18,434 nt of DNA from CAYQXJ01 sp964421565 (GCA_964421565.1 CAYQXJ010000027.1:1-18434), one strand, 5' to 3'; positions 8,612 to 16,502 are shown, counted from the stretch's first letter. Numbers and translations: made by a program. Notes: generated by a model from the sequence alone, not told the origin.

Positions 8612-8640
8612 TGGAAAACGGCGCCGGCCCATGCTATCAT
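8612..8640 (+). promoter_or_regulatory. Predicted promoter of ribE
   Basis: TGGAAA (8612-8617), a 17-base spacer, then TATCAT (8635-8640), with TGC directly before it forming an extended -10. The transcript would begin near 8647, 34 bases before the GTG start, just ahead of AAAGGAGG at 8663-8670. Confidence 0.55.
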
Positions 8641-8680
8641 CGCAGAGTCGCAAACCGGGAGGAAAGGAGGCAGCGCCACC

Positions 8681-9319
8681 GTGTTCACGGGCATCGTCGA
8701 GCATGTCGGCCGAATCGTAGGCCTCAGCGACAGCGGCAGTTTCCGTGTTCTGAGGATCGATATCGGCCCTCTGGCCCGGGATGCTCATGAGGGCGCCAGC
8801 CTGAGCGTTGACGGAGTATGCTTGACGGTCACCGGTCTGGCCGGCGCCAGCGCCGAATTCGACGTCAGCGCCGAGACCCTGCGGCATACCACCCTCGGAG
8901 AACGTCGCAACGGGGATCTCGTCAACCTGGAAGGTGCCCTCAGGGCGGGCGCCCAGATCGGCGGGCACTTCGTCAGTGGTCATGTGGACGATGTGGGGCT
9001 CATTCGGCATGTGCGCCGTCTGCCCGGTGAAGTGCGCCTCGAAGTGGAAGCTGCCCCCGCCCTTACCGATATGATGATCAAGAAGGGAAGCGTGGCCATC
9101 GACGGGATAAGCCTCACCATAGCGGAACTGTCGGGCGAACGCTTCGAGGTAGCCCTGATACCCTACACGCTTGAGCACACGAATCTGCGGGACAAGGGCG
9201 CCGGCGAGCGCGTGAACATCGAGTGCGACATGATAGGTCGCTGGGTGAAGAGGATGGTTACGCAGAGCGCTGCGACGAGTGGACTGACGATGGAAGGTCT
9301 CGAACGGATGGGCCTGTGA
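8681..9319 (+). CDS. ribE: Riboflavin synthase, alpha subunit
   Basis: A 212-residue protein that disproportionates two 6,7-dimethyl-8-ribityllumazine molecules to riboflavin, the last step of the pathway. The start is GTG at 8681, giving VFTGIVEHVGRI, the family's conserved N-terminus; AAAGGAGG ends 10 bases upstream. The two lumazine-binding repeats are visible at about 1-97 (GASLSVDGVCLTV, FDVSAETLRHTTLG) and 98-200 (KGSVAIDGISLTI, LIPYTLEHTNL). GGHFVSGHVD at 94-103 and Cys47, His101 and Asp183 line up with the active-site residues of the E. coli enzyme. No other rib gene is in the window, so the pathway is scattered in this genome. A longer in-frame reading from 8456 has no ribosome site and lacks family similarity. 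The gene is followed 71 bases later by the PEGA gene. Confidence 0.97.
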   Translation: MFTGIVEHVGRIVGLSDSGSFRVLRIDIGPLARDAHEGASLSVDGVCLTVTGLAGASAEFDVSAETLRHTTLGERRNGDLVNLEGALRAGAQIGGHFVSGHVDDVGLIRHVRRLPGEVRLEVEAAPALTDMMIKKGSVAIDGISLTIAELSGERFEVALIPYTLEHTNLRDKGAGERVNIECDMIGRWVKRMVTQSAATSGLTMEGLERMGL

Positions 9320-9390
9320 AGCGCTCTGGCCGCCCGCAAGCCCTTCAAGGAGGCTGCCGGCCACTGGCAGAATATCGACCGAGGCCGCCG

Positions 9391-11274
9391 ATGCGCAAAC
9401 TCTTGCTGGCGATGATTGCACTGACGATGGGTGCACCACTTGCGCACGCCGCCGCGCTGGTGGGAGGACTCCACGTGGTGAGTGACCCTCCCGGCGCAAC
9501 AGTCTTCGTCAACGGTGACGTCCGTGGCGTCACCCCGTGCGGAGTGCGCGATGTGCCCGTCGGGCAGACTGAGGTAGAGCTCGTGATGCAGGGCTACGTC
9601 TCTGTCAAACAAACGGCCGAGGTGGCGGGTGATGCCATTTTCCGGCTACGGCTCAAACTCGAGCCGCTCGCCGGCGTGGGCGCCGTCAGCGTGCTCGTGG
9701 AGCCAGCCGGCGCCACAGTGGAACTGGATCGCGTGCCGGCGGGCCGCACACCCCTCGTGCTGCGCAACGTTCGCGCCGGGGCCCACAGCTTACGCGTCAG
9801 TCGCAGTGGGCTACAACCGATGCAACGGACCGTGAATGTCGGCCCTGGCCGGCATGTGCAGATCGAAGGGCGGCTTGCCCGTCCTGGTGAGAGACCTACA
9901 GCGGCTGCTTACAGGGCGCTGGACGAGGATGGGTCGCCCGAGTGGGACGTCATACCCCGCCCCGGCGCTCTGCCTGAGGAGCGGTTGCTTGAGCCCCTGC
10001 GGAGGCTGGTGCGCCAACGCAGCTACGACGAAGCCATTGCGCGGCTGGATGCTCTGGCCGCGTCGCCGGCCGGCGCGGAGTACGGCCGCCGGCTGGGGCA
10101 GCAACGCGCCGTGATCCAGCAGGTGCGCGAGGTGGTCGAAGTCGCCTACGCAAGATTCGCTGAAATGGTCGGTCAGAACATGGCTCTCACGCTGCGCGGC
10201 GGTATCCGCCTTGACTGCACCGTGATGGAAGTGGACCAGGAGCACCTTACGGTCCAGACTACTCTGGGGGTGCAGAGAATACCTCTCCGCAACGTTGGTT
10301 CGCGCCAGATTGCGCGGCTTGCAGCTCTGGCGAAAGGCAATGGCCAGGCCGGCGTGCGCAGGTCGCTCGCCCTATTGCACGCTGCAGAGGGCGATTTCGA
10401 GGCGGCCTACGAGGAACTCCGCGCAGACGCCCAGGCGAGCTACGACGTGGCATCCGCACGCAGCTATGTCGACGCCGAACGGCTCTGGGCGGCCGCCTTG
10501 GAGAAGCAAGCCCGACTGGCCCGACTGCAGCCGGACACGGCCACCCCGGCGAGCACTCTGAGCCGTGAGGTCACCCTTTTATTAGACACCTATCACGGAA
10601 CCGAGCCTCCGGCGGCTCTGCGCCGGCTGGCGCAGGACCTGCAGCTCAAAGTGGCACGTCTGGCGGGCCCGTTCCGCCCGGAGGCGATTGCCGGTGCCGG
10701 ACTGCTCTTGGTCGTGGAGCCTGGCGGCGCCTCGCGCGTCCCGCCGTATGATCGCCTGGAAGTCCAGAGGATTGTAGACTTCGTGCGCAGCGGCGGTTCG
10801 CTTGTCTACGTGGGAACTGCTGACCGAACGCGGACTCCGGCTGATAGTCCTTTTGCCCCCCTGCTGCGCTGGCTCGGGGCGTCCCCGTTGGCCGGCAAAC
10901 TTAGGATGAGCCCCGAAGCGCCGGACGACTACCCCCGCCCTCTGTTGTTGTGTTTGCCCACTGCCCGGCACCCGGCGACGCGAGGCGTGCGACGCGTTCT
11001 GTTCCCAGCAGACACTCCGGCGCTTGGGGTGGAATCCGGGGCGTTCGTTCTGCTCAGAGCGTCGCCGTTTGTGAAGGACGCGAGGGGCAAGAGCGCGCCC
11101 CCAGTCGCTTTCGCGCGGTCATTCGGCGCCGGCAAGGTGCTCATCCTGAGCAGCGTACCCCGGATTGACCGGTTCGCCTGGGACGAGTCACCAGAGCACG
11201 AGAACGACGGTCAGGTGTTCCTCAGACAGGCTTTGCGCTGGGCCGCGACTCCGATGCAGGAAGGCGAGATCTGA
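9391..11274 (+). CDS. Exported PEGA-domain protein with C-terminal glutamine-amidotransferase-like fold
   Basis: From the ATG at 9391 (GAGG six bases before) the protein has 627 residues. A signal peptide (MRKLLLAMIALTMGAPLAHA) is followed by two PEGA repeats at about 26-92 and 98-161, marked by SDPPGATVFVNG and VEPAGATVELD with closing turns VPVGQTEVEL and VRAGAHSLRV. PEGA domains are beta-sandwich surface modules. The middle (195-380) is helical with a small beta segment (GIRLDCTVMEVDQEHLTVQT). The end (about 393-620) has LLLDTYHGT, GLLLVVEP, IVDFVRSGGSLVYVG and GAGKVLILSSVPR, the pattern of DUF4350/ThuA-like class I amidotransferase folds that bind but need not hydrolyse. The longer frame from 9223 lies inside ribE and is rejected. 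Function unknown; an envelope role is inferred from the signal peptide. Confidence 0.8.
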   Translation: MRKLLLAMIALTMGAPLAHAAALVGGLHVVSDPPGATVFVNGDVRGVTPCGVRDVPVGQTEVELVMQGYVSVKQTAEVAGDAIFRLRLKLEPLAGVGAVSVLVEPAGATVELDRVPAGRTPLVLRNVRAGAHSLRVSRSGLQPMQRTVNVGPGRHVQIEGRLARPGERPTAAAYRALDEDGSPEWDVIPRPGALPEERLLEPLRRLVRQRSYDEAIARLDALAASPAGAEYGRRLGQQRAVIQQVREVVEVAYARFAEMVGQNMALTLRGGIRLDCTVMEVDQEHLTVQTTLGVQRIPLRNVGSRQIARLAALAKGNGQAGVRRSLALLHAAEGDFEAAYEELRADAQASYDVASARSYVDAERLWAAALEKQARLARLQPDTATPASTLSREVTLLLDTYHGTEPPAALRRLAQDLQLKVARLAGPFRPEAIAGAGLLLVVEPGGASRVPPYDRLEVQRIVDFVRSGGSLVYVGTADRTRTPADSPFAPLLRWLGASPLAGKLRMSPEAPDDYPRPLLLCLPTARHPATRGVRRVLFPADTPALGVESGAFVLLRASPFVKDARGKSAPPVAFARSFGAGKVLILSSVPRIDRFAWDESPEHENDGQVFLRQALRWAATPMQEGEI

Positions 11275-12161
11275 TGGACGCACAGACACCCGTGAAATTC
11301 TGCCGACACTGCGGACGCATGATCCCCCAGGATGCGATCGACTGCCCTTACTGCCACGAAAACACCATCAAGACGCCTGAGATGAAGGAGTGCCCGTTCT
11401 GCGGCGAACTTGTGCGCGCCAAGGCCAAAAAGTGCAAGCACTGCGGCGAGTTCATGGACGGCCAAGGGGCCGAAACATCCCGCCAGCAGATGCTTTACAT
11501 CGACAAGGCCATCATTGCGGGCCGCGACGAAGACGGCAACCTGCAGGTGCACGTGCCCGAGCCCGGCCAGGCAATCGCCGGCAGCGCCGGACCGGACACG
11601 CTCCTCGAAGCAGGCAGACAACAGGCACTGCCCCCCGGTGAACCGGAAGAGAAGAGCGGACCGCCGGCCAGGGCCGATCGCGCAGCTCTACCCTTGGAGC
11701 GGCGCGGGCGCGGGGCCGTCCCCATGCAGGCCGAGCCGCCGCTCCCCCCCGCGTCGGCCGGCAGGATAAGACGCAAAGAGCAGCAGCAGGCCCCGGCCAT
11801 CGAGGAACCTCCCGCGCGCTACGAGTGTCCCAGCTGTGGCCGCTACGTGTACGAAGACGACAATTTCTGCGAGAACTGCGGCCGGGACCTGTCCATACCG
11901 CGAGGCCACAGGGAAGTGCTCGGAGCACCCACACCCTATGGGCCGAGGAAGTATGCCCTGTTGCTCGCCGCCGCTGCCCCGGCTGGGCTGCTGATCGGCC
12001 CGGCCATCGCCCTGCTCGCCGCTCTCTTAGCAGTCGCCGCCGCCGCCTGGTGCACTTACCGCATCGCTTCCTCCGGCGGCGCCCTCGGCGGCCTCGGCGG
12101 CGCCGTTGGCGCCCTCCTTCTGGCCACCTTCTGGACTGTGGTATCGATCGCCGTCCTCTAA
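11274..12161 (+). CDS. Three-zinc-ribbon membrane protein
   Basis: A 295-residue protein whose ATG overlaps the preceding TGA (TGATG), so translation is probably coupled to the PEGA gene; GGAAGG lies just upstream. Three zinc ribbons are clear from CxxC pairs: C10/C13 with C24/C27, C40/C43 with C54/C57, and C185/C188 with C199/C202. Between ribbons two and three is a disordered, Pro/Ala/Arg/Glu-rich stretch (about 63-180). The C-terminus has hydrophobic segments at 228-260 and 272-295, separated by a Gly-rich turn (SSGGALGGLGGAVG), so the ribbons likely face the cytoplasm on a membrane anchor. Zinc-ribbon/membrane proteins of this kind are common and mostly uncharacterised. The last 135 bases are antisense to the 3' end of the metallophosphoesterase gene. 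Confidence 0.85.
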   Translation: MDAQTPVKFCRHCGRMIPQDAIDCPYCHENTIKTPEMKECPFCGELVRAKAKKCKHCGEFMDGQGAETSRQQMLYIDKAIIAGRDEDGNLQVHVPEPGQAIAGSAGPDTLLEAGRQQALPPGEPEEKSGPPARADRAALPLERRGRGAVPMQAEPPLPPASAGRIRRKEQQQAPAIEEPPARYECPSCGRYVYEDDNFCENCGRDLSIPRGHREVLGAPTPYGPRKYALLLAAAAPAGLLIGPAIALLAALLAVAAAAWCTYRIASSGGALGGLGGAVGALLLATFWTVVSIAVL

Positions 12162-13361
12162 CCGAATGTCCGCCCGCACCACGTCGATCACCGTGACCTC
12201 CGGCGGATTCAGTACCCGCATGGGCGGGCCCCAGGTGCCTGTTCCGCGACTGGTGTAAAGGTGCGTTGACTCGCCTACTCGAACGAGGCCGTGCCCGTAC
12301 TCGTAGTACAGCCAGATGGCGATGCTGAAGGGGAATATCTGCCCACCATGGGTGTGACCGCTCAGTTGGAGGTCCACGAGCGGCAGTGATTCAACTTCGA
12401 CGAACGGACGATGCTTCAGCAGCACGACGAAGTCCCCCGCCTCCGCCATGCGCAACACGTCCTGTTCGTCCCACGTAGCACCCCTTACTCGGCGGGCCGT
12501 CCGGTCTTCCACGCCCACCACAGAAAGCCCGGGACGTATACGTTCGGACTCGTTCCGCAGCAACCGGAAGCCGGCCTCTTCAGTGAACGCGATAGACTTC
12601 TCCAGCCCCGCGTAGTACTCGTGGTTGCCCGTTGAGGCGTACTTGCCGAGCGGGGACTCCAGAGCGGCCAGCACCCGGCACAGTTCCTCTCGTGCGTGAA
12701 CGGTGGAATCGAGCAAGTCGCCCACGCAGACGATTATGTCGGGCTCCGCCCCGCGCACCATGCGCGCAATGCGTCGCAGCCGCCTCACCCCAACCGTAGG
12801 ACTCAGGTGTACGTCACATATCTGGACAATCCGCAGCCTGTCCATGCCGGTCGGCAACTTGTCCGAGGAAATCTCCACTTGCTCGATCCGGATAAGAGCG
12901 GCCTCCATCAGCCCGTATGCGCTAACCGCCGTCACCGCCCCCACCGTCACCATAAGCGCCCTCGGGCCGAGAAATCGCAATCGGCAAAGCGGAGGGTGAA
13001 GCAACCCGCCCGCCGTCAACACAAGGTTGTAAACATCGTGGACGACGCTGACGCAGAAAAAAAGGAAGAACGCCCCCGCCCACACCATAGCCGGCCAGGT
13101 AAGCAGTCCGCCGATGAAGTGGTGCCCTGACCGGTCAAGCGCCGTGGCCGCCAGTGGGGACAGCATCAATGCCAGCCATATCGGAGCCAGCAGCCCTCCC
13201 GCCCCCCTGCTCAGCCCACCGTAAAGCCAGACGCGCGCAAACACATATGCGTGCATCGAGCCCCAAACGACGAGGACTGTTGTCAGAAAACCGATGGTCG
13301 CTGCCTCATGGCCGAAGCTATTCCGCCTGGTCGACGGAGTCTTCCGCTTGCTGGAAAACAT
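12027..13361 (-). CDS. Membrane metallophosphoesterase (YkuE/calcineurin-like)
   Basis: A 444-residue protein from the ATG at 13361; a longer frame to 13439 lies wholly inside the upstream gene. The first 160 residues carry about four transmembrane helices (roughly 20-46, 56-74, 83-115, 135-155). The phosphoesterase domain has all metal-binding motifs: CDVH (182-185), GDLLD (214-218), GNHE (245-248), KHRP (316-319) and GHTHGG (335-340). Such enzymes use two metal ions; YkuE acts on lipid-linked or cell-wall substrates, but the substrate here is unknown. The conserved domain ends near residue 395 (EVTVIDVV). The remaining tail, from residue 401, is a low-complexity Gly/Ala/Glu stretch encoded antisense to the zinc-ribbon gene. 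The start overlaps the previous gene by 44 bases with no evident ribosome site, suggesting translational coupling. ATG 13256 is possible but would cut into helix one. Confidence 0.88.
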   Translation of the reverse strand: MFSSKRKTPSTRRNSFGHEAATIGFLTTVLVVWGSMHAYVFARVWLYGGLSRGAGGLLAPIWLALMLSPLAATALDRSGHHFIGGLLTWPAMVWAGAFFLFFCVSVVHDVYNLVLTAGGLLHPPLCRLRFLGPRALMVTVGAVTAVSAYGLMEAALIRIEQVEISSDKLPTGMDRLRIVQICDVHLSPTVGVRRLRRIARMVRGAEPDIIVCVGDLLDSTVHAREELCRVLAALESPLGKYASTGNHEYYAGLEKSIAFTEEAGFRLLRNESERIRPGLSVVGVEDRTARRVRGATWDEQDVLRMAEAGDFVVLLKHRPFVEVESLPLVDLQLSGHTHGGQIFPFSIAIWLYYEYGHGLVRVGESTHLYTSRGTGTWGPPMRVLNPPEVTVIDVVRADIRLEDGDRYHSPEGGQKEGANGAAEAAEGAAGGSDAVSAPGGGGDC

Positions 13362-14412
13362 ACACGATACGGGTGAACGCCGCCTCGGTGAGCGTCGGCT
13401 CGGCGCCGGGAGCGGCCTGTGACAAAGCGGCTTCGACAAACGCCCGCGGATCGCCGGTCAGCGGGAGCGTGACCTCCAGGGCCTCCTCGCCACGGGAACG
13501 AACGCGCGCCCCCACCGCGCGCGACAGGATGCCAGCAATCGAGCGCGACTGCTCCTCGCTTGGCCCCTCAAAGCGGATCGTCGTGATGCGCGGAGCGGCC
13601 CACACTGTGTACGCGTCACGCGCGATGGCGAGGGAAAGCCCCTCCCACCAGTGCACATCGGGCCCGCCCTCGCCCATTATCTGCCAGCTCCCCGTATGCC
13701 TGCCCGGCCCGGCCACGTCGGCGTCCGAGGAGGCATCAATCGACCAGTCCACCCGCACCGTTGCGTCCAGTTCGCCTTCGACTCTCAGCGCGACAGGCAT
13801 GGCAAACTCGCCCGCACCCACGGGCCGCACGCCTGCAAGCAAAAGCCCTTTTGCTATGCGCGCCCGCACCTCTTCCCGCAGATCCACTCGGCAGTCGTCG
13901 CTGAACTCCAGCCTGACCCGTGGCGCCCAAGAGTCCAACCGGTTCAGGGCAAAGGCGCCGTGCCTCGCCATCGTGTCCATGGGCCGCACTCGCGCCCGGA
14001 CGCGAACCTTGTAAAGCGATGAATCAGCACCGACAACGCGCCCGGCCTCGAGGATGTCCATGGACTCAACATAGCCCGCCGTCCGTGCCCGGACACGCGA
14101 GCTGGCCATCCGCAGGTCATTCACCCCGGCCACGGACTCCACCTCCACGTGCGCTTGCTCGACGGCGTTGCGGCGGGCGTCGGACAGCGCGCGGCGGTGC
14201 AGTTCCGACGTAGCCACCCCCGGCGCCGCATCGGCCACTCCCACCGCCGTCACCTCCACAGCCTCGCGCACCTCGCCCGCCGTGGCGGCATTCACCTGAC
14301 CGCAACAGAACAGCGCCAAAACCGTCAGAGCGACCTCGAGGCGCCAGTGTGCCGCGCAGCACGACCGCCCCGTGCTGCTGCCTTCGGCGTGTGGCCGGCG
14401 CTTACTCAGCAT
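13318..14412 (-). CDS. Exported protein with FlgT-N/LPP20-like N-terminal domain
   Basis: A 364-residue protein with a long basic N-terminus, a hydrophobic core (about 26-37) and a likely signal cleavage after VNA (42). Residues 65-145 form the LPP20/FlgT-N-type alpha/beta fold: LHRRALSDARRNAVEQAHVE, a short variable loop, then AGYVESMDILEAGRV and a YKVRVRARV strand. The C-terminal 200 residues have strands of a periplasmic domain (VRLEFSDDCRVDLREEVRAR, TTIRFEGPSEEQSRSIAG), resembling secreted flagellar or outer-membrane assembly factors, but I do not recognise the family. There are no flagellar genes in the window. Its ATG at 14412 overlaps the stop of the preceding lipoprotein by 11 bases, so translation is coupled. 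Function unknown; envelope location is inferred. Confidence 0.75.
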   Translation of the reverse strand: MLSKRRPHAEGSSTGRSCCAAHWRLEVALTVLALFCCGQVNAATAGEVREAVEVTAVGVADAAPGVATSELHRRALSDARRNAVEQAHVEVESVAGVNDLRMASSRVRARTAGYVESMDILEAGRVVGADSSLYKVRVRARVRPMDTMARHGAFALNRLDSWAPRVRLEFSDDCRVDLREEVRARIAKGLLLAGVRPVGAGEFAMPVALRVEGELDATVRVDWSIDASSDADVAGPGRHTGSWQIMGEGGPDVHWWEGLSLAIARDAYTVWAAPRITTIRFEGPSEEQSRSIAGILSRAVGARVRSRGEEALEVTLPLTGDPRAFVEAALSQAAPGAEPTLTEAAFTRIVYVFQQAEDSVDQAE

Positions 14413-14824
14413 ACTCGTCGAGTGACTTCAGATGTGACCGGGGTATCGTCAAAGTTGCCCGCGCAGTGACCACCGTCTTGTCCGGCTCGCTGGGCACCAA
14501 CTCGACGTCCGCCCGAGCCAGGAAGCCGTCCACGCGCGTGGTCGCTTCCTGACTGGAGAACATCAGGTCGCCCACCGTCACCTCACTGGTCACGTAGGCG
14601 CCCTTGATCTTCTTCAGCAGGTTTGCCAGGGCCATCGTCTCCGCCGCCTCTCGTGCCTCGAGCATGGCCAGCGGATCGCCCTGTTTGGCCACGACGGACG
14701 ATGCACTTGCGGAGAACGTGACCGTGCCGCGCGTGGCCGTTTCGGCCCCGGGCACCTTCGGTGTCATGCATCCCAACGCCAGGCCCGTCACTGCCAGTGT
14801 TGCTACTATCACTATGCAGCGCAT
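14402..14824 (-). CDS. LPP20-like lipoprotein
   Basis: A 140-residue lipoprotein from the ATG at 14824, chosen because AGGAG lies six bases upstream; the longer frame to 14851 has no ribosome site. The signal ends in a lipobox (TGLALGC), placing a lipidated Cys at residue 19. The rest is one LPP20-type domain: AMLEAREAAETMALANLLKK, a variable loop, TTRVDGFLARADV and strand VVTARATLTIP. LPP20 proteins are outer-membrane-associated lipoproteins best known from Helicobacter; their molecular role is poorly defined. It follows the two-domain lipoprotein gene by 57 bases and overlaps the next gene by 11 bases, so all three appear to be one operon. Confidence 0.8.
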   Translation of the reverse strand: MRCIVIVATLAVTGLALGCMTPKVPGAETATRGTVTFSASASSVVAKQGDPLAMLEAREAAETMALANLLKKIKGAYVTSEVTVGDLMFSSQEATTRVDGFLARADVELVPSEPDKTVVTARATLTIPRSHLKSLDEYAE

Positions 14825-14881
14825 TGCGTACTCCTTATTGTGTGAAAACACCTCACCCAGGACATACCAGCACCATCACCC

Positions 14882-15673
14882 CTATTCCCCCGCCGCTCGC
14901 AGCCGCGCCAGGTCAGCTTCCGTCACCCGAAGGGTCGCCCTCACCTCGCACCGACCCCGCTCCGGCCAGCGCGGTTCGGAGAGCTCCGCCCCCTGCAGCA
15001 TCCCCTCGACCGCCTTCCATGCCTCCTGATGCCGCAGGACCAGATTCTGCACGATTACCTGCTCCCCCACGCGCACCCGCCCGAGCTGGCGCCGTAGGTC
15101 CGCCAACGCCTCCAGCCGCGCCGCCGCAACCGCCCGCTCCCTGCGGGCCGTCCGCGAGTCCGGCGCCGGCGCAGTCGCCAGCGCACCCCCCGCACCGGGC
15201 AGCGCCACGGTCACCTTCGCCACACCCTCGTTCGGATCCCATTCGCTCTTCACAACTCGGGCTCCGCTCAGCAAACCCTCTACGCGCGCCTCAATCGCCT
15301 CACCCGCGAACTGCATGTTGAGCACCCGGGACTCGCGCGATATCTGCAGACCCTCCACCTGGGCAGCCAACGACGCCAGCGCGCGATACTTGGCGGCCTC
15401 CATCGCAGTGAGCATCATCTGCGACCGGTTCCCCGACTCCGCCGCCGGGAACCCGACCCCCACGGCTGTCAGCGCCCCGGGCGAGACCCCGAGCCCTTCC
15501 GAACCGGCTTCCTCCATCACCGCCGATCCTGTGCCGTGCACCGTCACAACCGTCTTCGAACGGCCCAGTGCGGCGCAGCCGGACGCCAGCAACGCCGCCA
15601 TCGCCATAAGCAGAGCGCAAACCGTGCGGGTTCTCCCTCGGCGCAACAACTGCTCAGCACTATGCCTGGTCAA
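14882..15673 (-). CDS. Two-domain LPP20-like lipoprotein
   Basis: 263 residues from the TTG at 15673, with GGGGGAG just upstream and a strong promoter 48 bases away. Alternatives are ATG codons inside the signal (residues 23, 25), which would leave a signal with no basic N-region. The lipobox LLASGC places a lipidated Cys at residue 33. The domain is present twice: residues 90-158 (AMEAAKYRALASLAAQVEGL, ARVEGLLSGARVVKSEWDPN, VAKVTVAL) and 181-253 (AVAAARLEALADLRRQLGRV, AVEGMLQGAELSEPRWPERG, VRATLRV). Aligned by eye the halves share Ala heptads, a V-x-G-L/M-x-x-G-A block and a W, so this is an internal duplication. It is the first gene of the operon that continues with the single-domain lipoprotein. 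Function unknown. Confidence 0.78.
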   Translation of the reverse strand: MTRHSAEQLLRRGRTRTVCALLMAMAALLASGCAALGRSKTVVTVHGTGSAVMEEAGSEGLGVSPGALTAVGVGFPAAESGNRSQMMLTAMEAAKYRALASLAAQVEGLQISRESRVLNMQFAGEAIEARVEGLLSGARVVKSEWDPNEGVAKVTVALPGAGGALATAPAPDSRTARRERAVAAARLEALADLRRQLGRVRVGEQVIVQNLVLRHQEAWKAVEGMLQGAELSEPRWPERGRCEVRATLRVTEADLARLRAAGE

Positions 15674-15720
15674 TCCTCTGCTCCCCCTGATGCATGGTTC
15701 CCATATCCTTTCGCGCGTCC

Positions 15721-15749
15721 ATTATCGTCCCCCACCGCCGCACTGTCAA
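15721..15749 (-). promoter_or_regulatory. Strong predicted promoter of the lipoprotein operon
   Basis: Minus-strand TTGACA (15744-15749, exact consensus), a 17-base spacer and GATAAT (15721-15726, five of six bases). Transcription would start near 15714, about 40 bases before the TTG. This is the best promoter match in the window. Confidence 0.65.
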
Positions 15750-16502
15750 TCCGGTCCAAACGCGACAACGGCCCCCGTCACCAACACGTTGTACTGCCCG
15801 AGAAACCACAGACGCCGCCCTCAGCGTCATGTCGCTTGCCGACAAACTAAGCGCCCGCCCTCCCCCGCCTGCCCGCCGCCGCCCCGCATCCGCATAACCC
15901 ACTCATCCACGCCCACAACATACCATACAAGCCCCGTTACGTCGCGCGCTTGTGCTTCTCCGTCTTATCCATGTGGCTCACCGGCACCTATGACTACATG
16001 GGTTCGTTTCGCAATGGGCATGCTGTGCTGCCCTACCTTCCGCCCACAACGGCACTATATATATGCTGTGCGCGGTGTGGGGCGATTGTAACGGTTGTGT
16101 GTCGCGTATGTCCCCTCGCTCCGGGCCTGCGGTGCGGACGGGGCGGCGGACATGGCCGGACGGTGGCCGGGTTTCTCGGGGTGCGGCGTCCGGCGCGGCC
16201 CCGCGCCGGCAATCGCCCCGCCATGTGCCGGTCGAGGGGCGGCCCCGCGCCGGCCGGCGGCGGCGCCGCGTCCGGATGGTTTCCGGGATTTCGGGGGTAG
16301 TGGGTCCGGTTGGTCATAGCGGGGGCCATCCTACCCGTTACCTTTCGGTGCGCCGTCCGATATGTACCCATTTGGGCGCAGGTTCCGAGCCGCGCGGCGC
16401 TGTAGTGGCATGGCCGCCCTGCACATGGCAGCCCCACCGCCGGCGGGAGGGCACTGCCGGAAGAAGTCGTAAAGCTCCGCGCCGGTGCAGCCGCCCCCCC
16501 CC
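15750..16502. other. Long stretch without a convincing gene
   Basis: About 750 bases on both strands show only open frames rich in Pro, Arg and Gly without ribosome sites or family motifs. The longest (minus 16530-16033) reads STGILPVR at its start, a peptide that arises from a repeat rather than from a gene. The segment holds GC-rich repeats (16190-16254), a TATATATA tract near 16056, and a C9 run (16494-16502). Confidence 0.6.
16190..16254. repeat. GC-rich hairpin and 16-base direct repeat
   Basis: CCGGCGCG (16190-16197), loop GCCC, CGCGCCGG (16202-16209) is a perfect 8-base stem. GCGGCCCCGCGCCGGC occurs twice, at 16195-16210 and 16239-16254, with 44 bases between the copies' starts. It may be a tandem-copied intergenic repeat unit. 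Confidence 0.5.

Larger units (their letters stand above)
8314..8680. other. Divergent glmS/ribE intergenic region
   Basis: These 367 bases separate the two start codons. The ribE side holds a promoter (8612-8640) and a GGTGTGT/ACACACC palindrome (8549-8572). On the glmS side the minus strand has TATGAT near 8439-8444 as a weak -10 candidate without a good -35. No FMN riboswitch sequence is visible before ribE, and the predicted ribE leader of about 34 bases is too short for one. Confidence 0.6.

Noticed and set aside
8314..8680. glmS ribozyme or FMN riboswitch
   Set aside because: I looked for the conserved cores of both and found neither; the predicted ribE leader is too short.
9341..9390. 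Second start for the PEGA gene after AAGGAGG near 9349
   Set aside because: No ATG, GTG or TTG in the right frame follows at a suitable distance; the ATG at 9391 directly begins a good signal peptide.
13318..15673. Part of a flagellar operon because of the FlgT-N-like fold
   Set aside because: No flagellar gene is present and LPP20-type domains occur in many non-flagellar envelope proteins.
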